Below are positions 4,555 to 5,333 of a stretch of 5,333 nt of DNA, piece after piece. The position numbers were made by a program, and so were the translations under genes. How positions within the stretch are numbered: position 1 is the first letter of the stretch; the number at the start of each line of letters is the position of its first letter. The DNA comes from Bifidobacteriaceae bacterium. Lineage in GTDB: Bacteria; Actinomycetota; Actinomycetes; Actinomycetales; WQXJ01. The notes under the pieces were generated by a model. The model ran no database searches. It had not been told where the DNA came from and saw only the letters and a list, made by a program, of their open reading frames with translations. The stretch spans positions 1 to 5,333 of the forward strand of contig JAIRNM010000200.1 in NCBI GenBank assembly GCA_031258055.1, given 5' to 3'.

Positions 4555-5333
4555 CTATTTCGCGACGACCTCGGATACAACCATTGATGCTGTCTCGCCG
4601 CTGACGCCTCCGTCCTCGGTCACAGCATAGAGATGGTGCCCAGGTGCGACCAACACCGTTGGCCTGGGCTCTGGGAATCTCAGCTTCCATAGCTGGTCGC
4701 CCGAATCGCCGCTGTCGGTCGCGTAGGCCGCGACAGCCGAGTCCCGCCAAACATAGATGAGCGCCTCCCCGACCGCGACTGTCTCTCCCACATCTCGGAC
4801 CGTAGCGATTCTTTCTCCTTTGGTGTTGAAGACCGTGAGGTCGTAGTACTCGTCGGCGTAGCAGGAGGCGACAATCGAGCCGTTACCTAGCAGCTCCACG
4901 GAGAAAATCTCATCGGCTGCCCTCGCATGCCATTTCTCTTCGCCGTCAGCGGCGCTCACTGCGACAATGCGGTTCGCCTCAGCGAAATAGATGGTACCGC
5001 CCCACGCGACAGCGCCGGAATATGAATTCGTTTCGAACGGTGACTCCCAGAGATCCTTTCCGTCCAGACCGAGCCGCATTACCTCAAAGTCAGTACCCTC
5101 ATAATCAAACGTCGTCATGAGCATAATGCCGTCAAGCCCAAAGAAATACTGGTTTTTATCATCTTCAACGGGTGGTGCGCTGAAACCCGTATCCTCGCCG
5201 GTTGTTAGGTCCACCATGCCGTCCTTGGTCATGACCCAAGTCGCGGACTCTAACACTATTGGGTAACAGGCCATCGCCTCATCGCAACCCGCTTCCCAAA
5301 GCGGCGAATCCAAATCTGTTACCGACAAGGCCT
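4555..5333 (-). CDS. PQQ-like beta-propeller repeat protein, C-terminal part (5' end beyond the right edge)
   Basis: The minus-strand frame is open from the right edge to TAG at 4555-4557. About 258 C-terminal residues are visible, and the TTG at 5328 is probably not the true start because the codon before it is also open. Repeated blade motifs are seen, each ending in a small-residue/DG turn and a Trp or hydrophobic residue: M-R-L-G-L-D-G-K-D-L-W, I-V-A-V-S-A-A-D-G-E-E-K-W and A-A-Y-A-T-D-S-G-D-S-G-D-Q-L-W, at about 40-residue or longer spacing. These resemble the A-x-D-x-x-T-G-x-x-x-W signature of PQQ/BamB-like propellers. Such proteins are usually extracytoplasmic scaffolds or lipoproteins and often bind no PQQ. 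Two cysteines five residues apart (CDEAMAC) near the visible start could form a disulfide, which would fit export. Any signal peptide is out of view. Third-position GC is lower than in neighbouring genes. The specific function is unknown. Confidence 0.8.
   Translation of the reverse strand, partial: ALSVTDLDSPLWEAGCDEAMACYPIVLESATWVMTKDGMVDLTTGEDTGFSAPPVEDDKNQYFFGLDGIMLMTTFDYEGTDFEVMRLGLDGKDLWESPFETNSYSGAVAWGGTIYFAEANRIVAVSAADGEEKWHARAADEIFSVELLGNGSIVASCYADEYYDLTVFNTKGERIATVRDVGETVAVGEALIYVWRDSAVAAYATDSGDSGDQLWKLRFPEPRPTVLVAPGHHLYAVTEDGGVSGETASMVVSEVVAK

Noticed and set aside
4382..4750. Minus-strand 122-codon frame at the end of the propeller gene
   Set aside because: Most of it is an out-of-frame reading of the propeller gene, and its tail in the intergenic region is Arg/Gly/Ala-rich without coding character.
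1..5333. CRISPR array, tRNA, rRNA, transposase or defence system
   Set aside because: No spaced repeat array, tRNA-like cloverleaf, rRNA segment, transposase motif or toxin-antitoxin pair could be seen on either strand.

Overview
The window looks like a chromosomal piece of a high-GC Gram-positive bacterium (Actinomycetota). The base composition is GC-rich with strong G/C at third codon positions. It carries a cytidylyltransferase-SDR fusion typical of teichoic-acid or capsule loci, and a twin-arginine lipoprotein flavoprotein of a type common in anaerobic or gut actinobacteria. Genus cannot be read from the sequence.

Layout, left to right. (1) 1-998, plus strand: the 3' part of a fused enzyme, with an IspD/TarI-like cytidylyltransferase followed by a short-chain dehydrogenase. 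It is most like the Bcs1-type CDP-ribitol synthase. (2) 979-1364: no intact gene. A 25-codon plus-strand reading frame overlaps the end of the fusion gene, a GC-rich hairpin follows, and a minus-strand stretch looks like the surviving C-terminal end of a lost gene. (3) 1365-2447, minus strand: a complete tsaD, the universal tRNA t6A enzyme, starting at GTG and standing alone without tsaB, tsaE or rimI beside it. (4) 2448-2752: a divergent intergenic region with several small inverted and direct repeats, which must hold the promoters of tsaD and of the next gene. (5) 2753-4351, plus strand: a complete Tat-exported, lipid-anchored FAD-dependent reductase/dehydrogenase whose fumarate-reductase active-site residues are replaced. 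(6) 4352-4554: a convergent intergenic region with two terminator-like hairpins. (7) 4555-5333, minus strand: the C-terminal part of a PQQ-like beta-propeller protein that runs off the right edge.

The genes do not form one pathway. The fusion enzyme belongs to cell-surface polymer synthesis to the left, tsaD is housekeeping, and the flavoprotein and the propeller protein are probably cell-surface proteins, each transcribed alone. I found no CRISPR array, tRNA, rRNA, insertion sequence or defence system. The items most worth following up are the flavoprotein with its non-standard active site and the gene-remnant zone at 979-1360.
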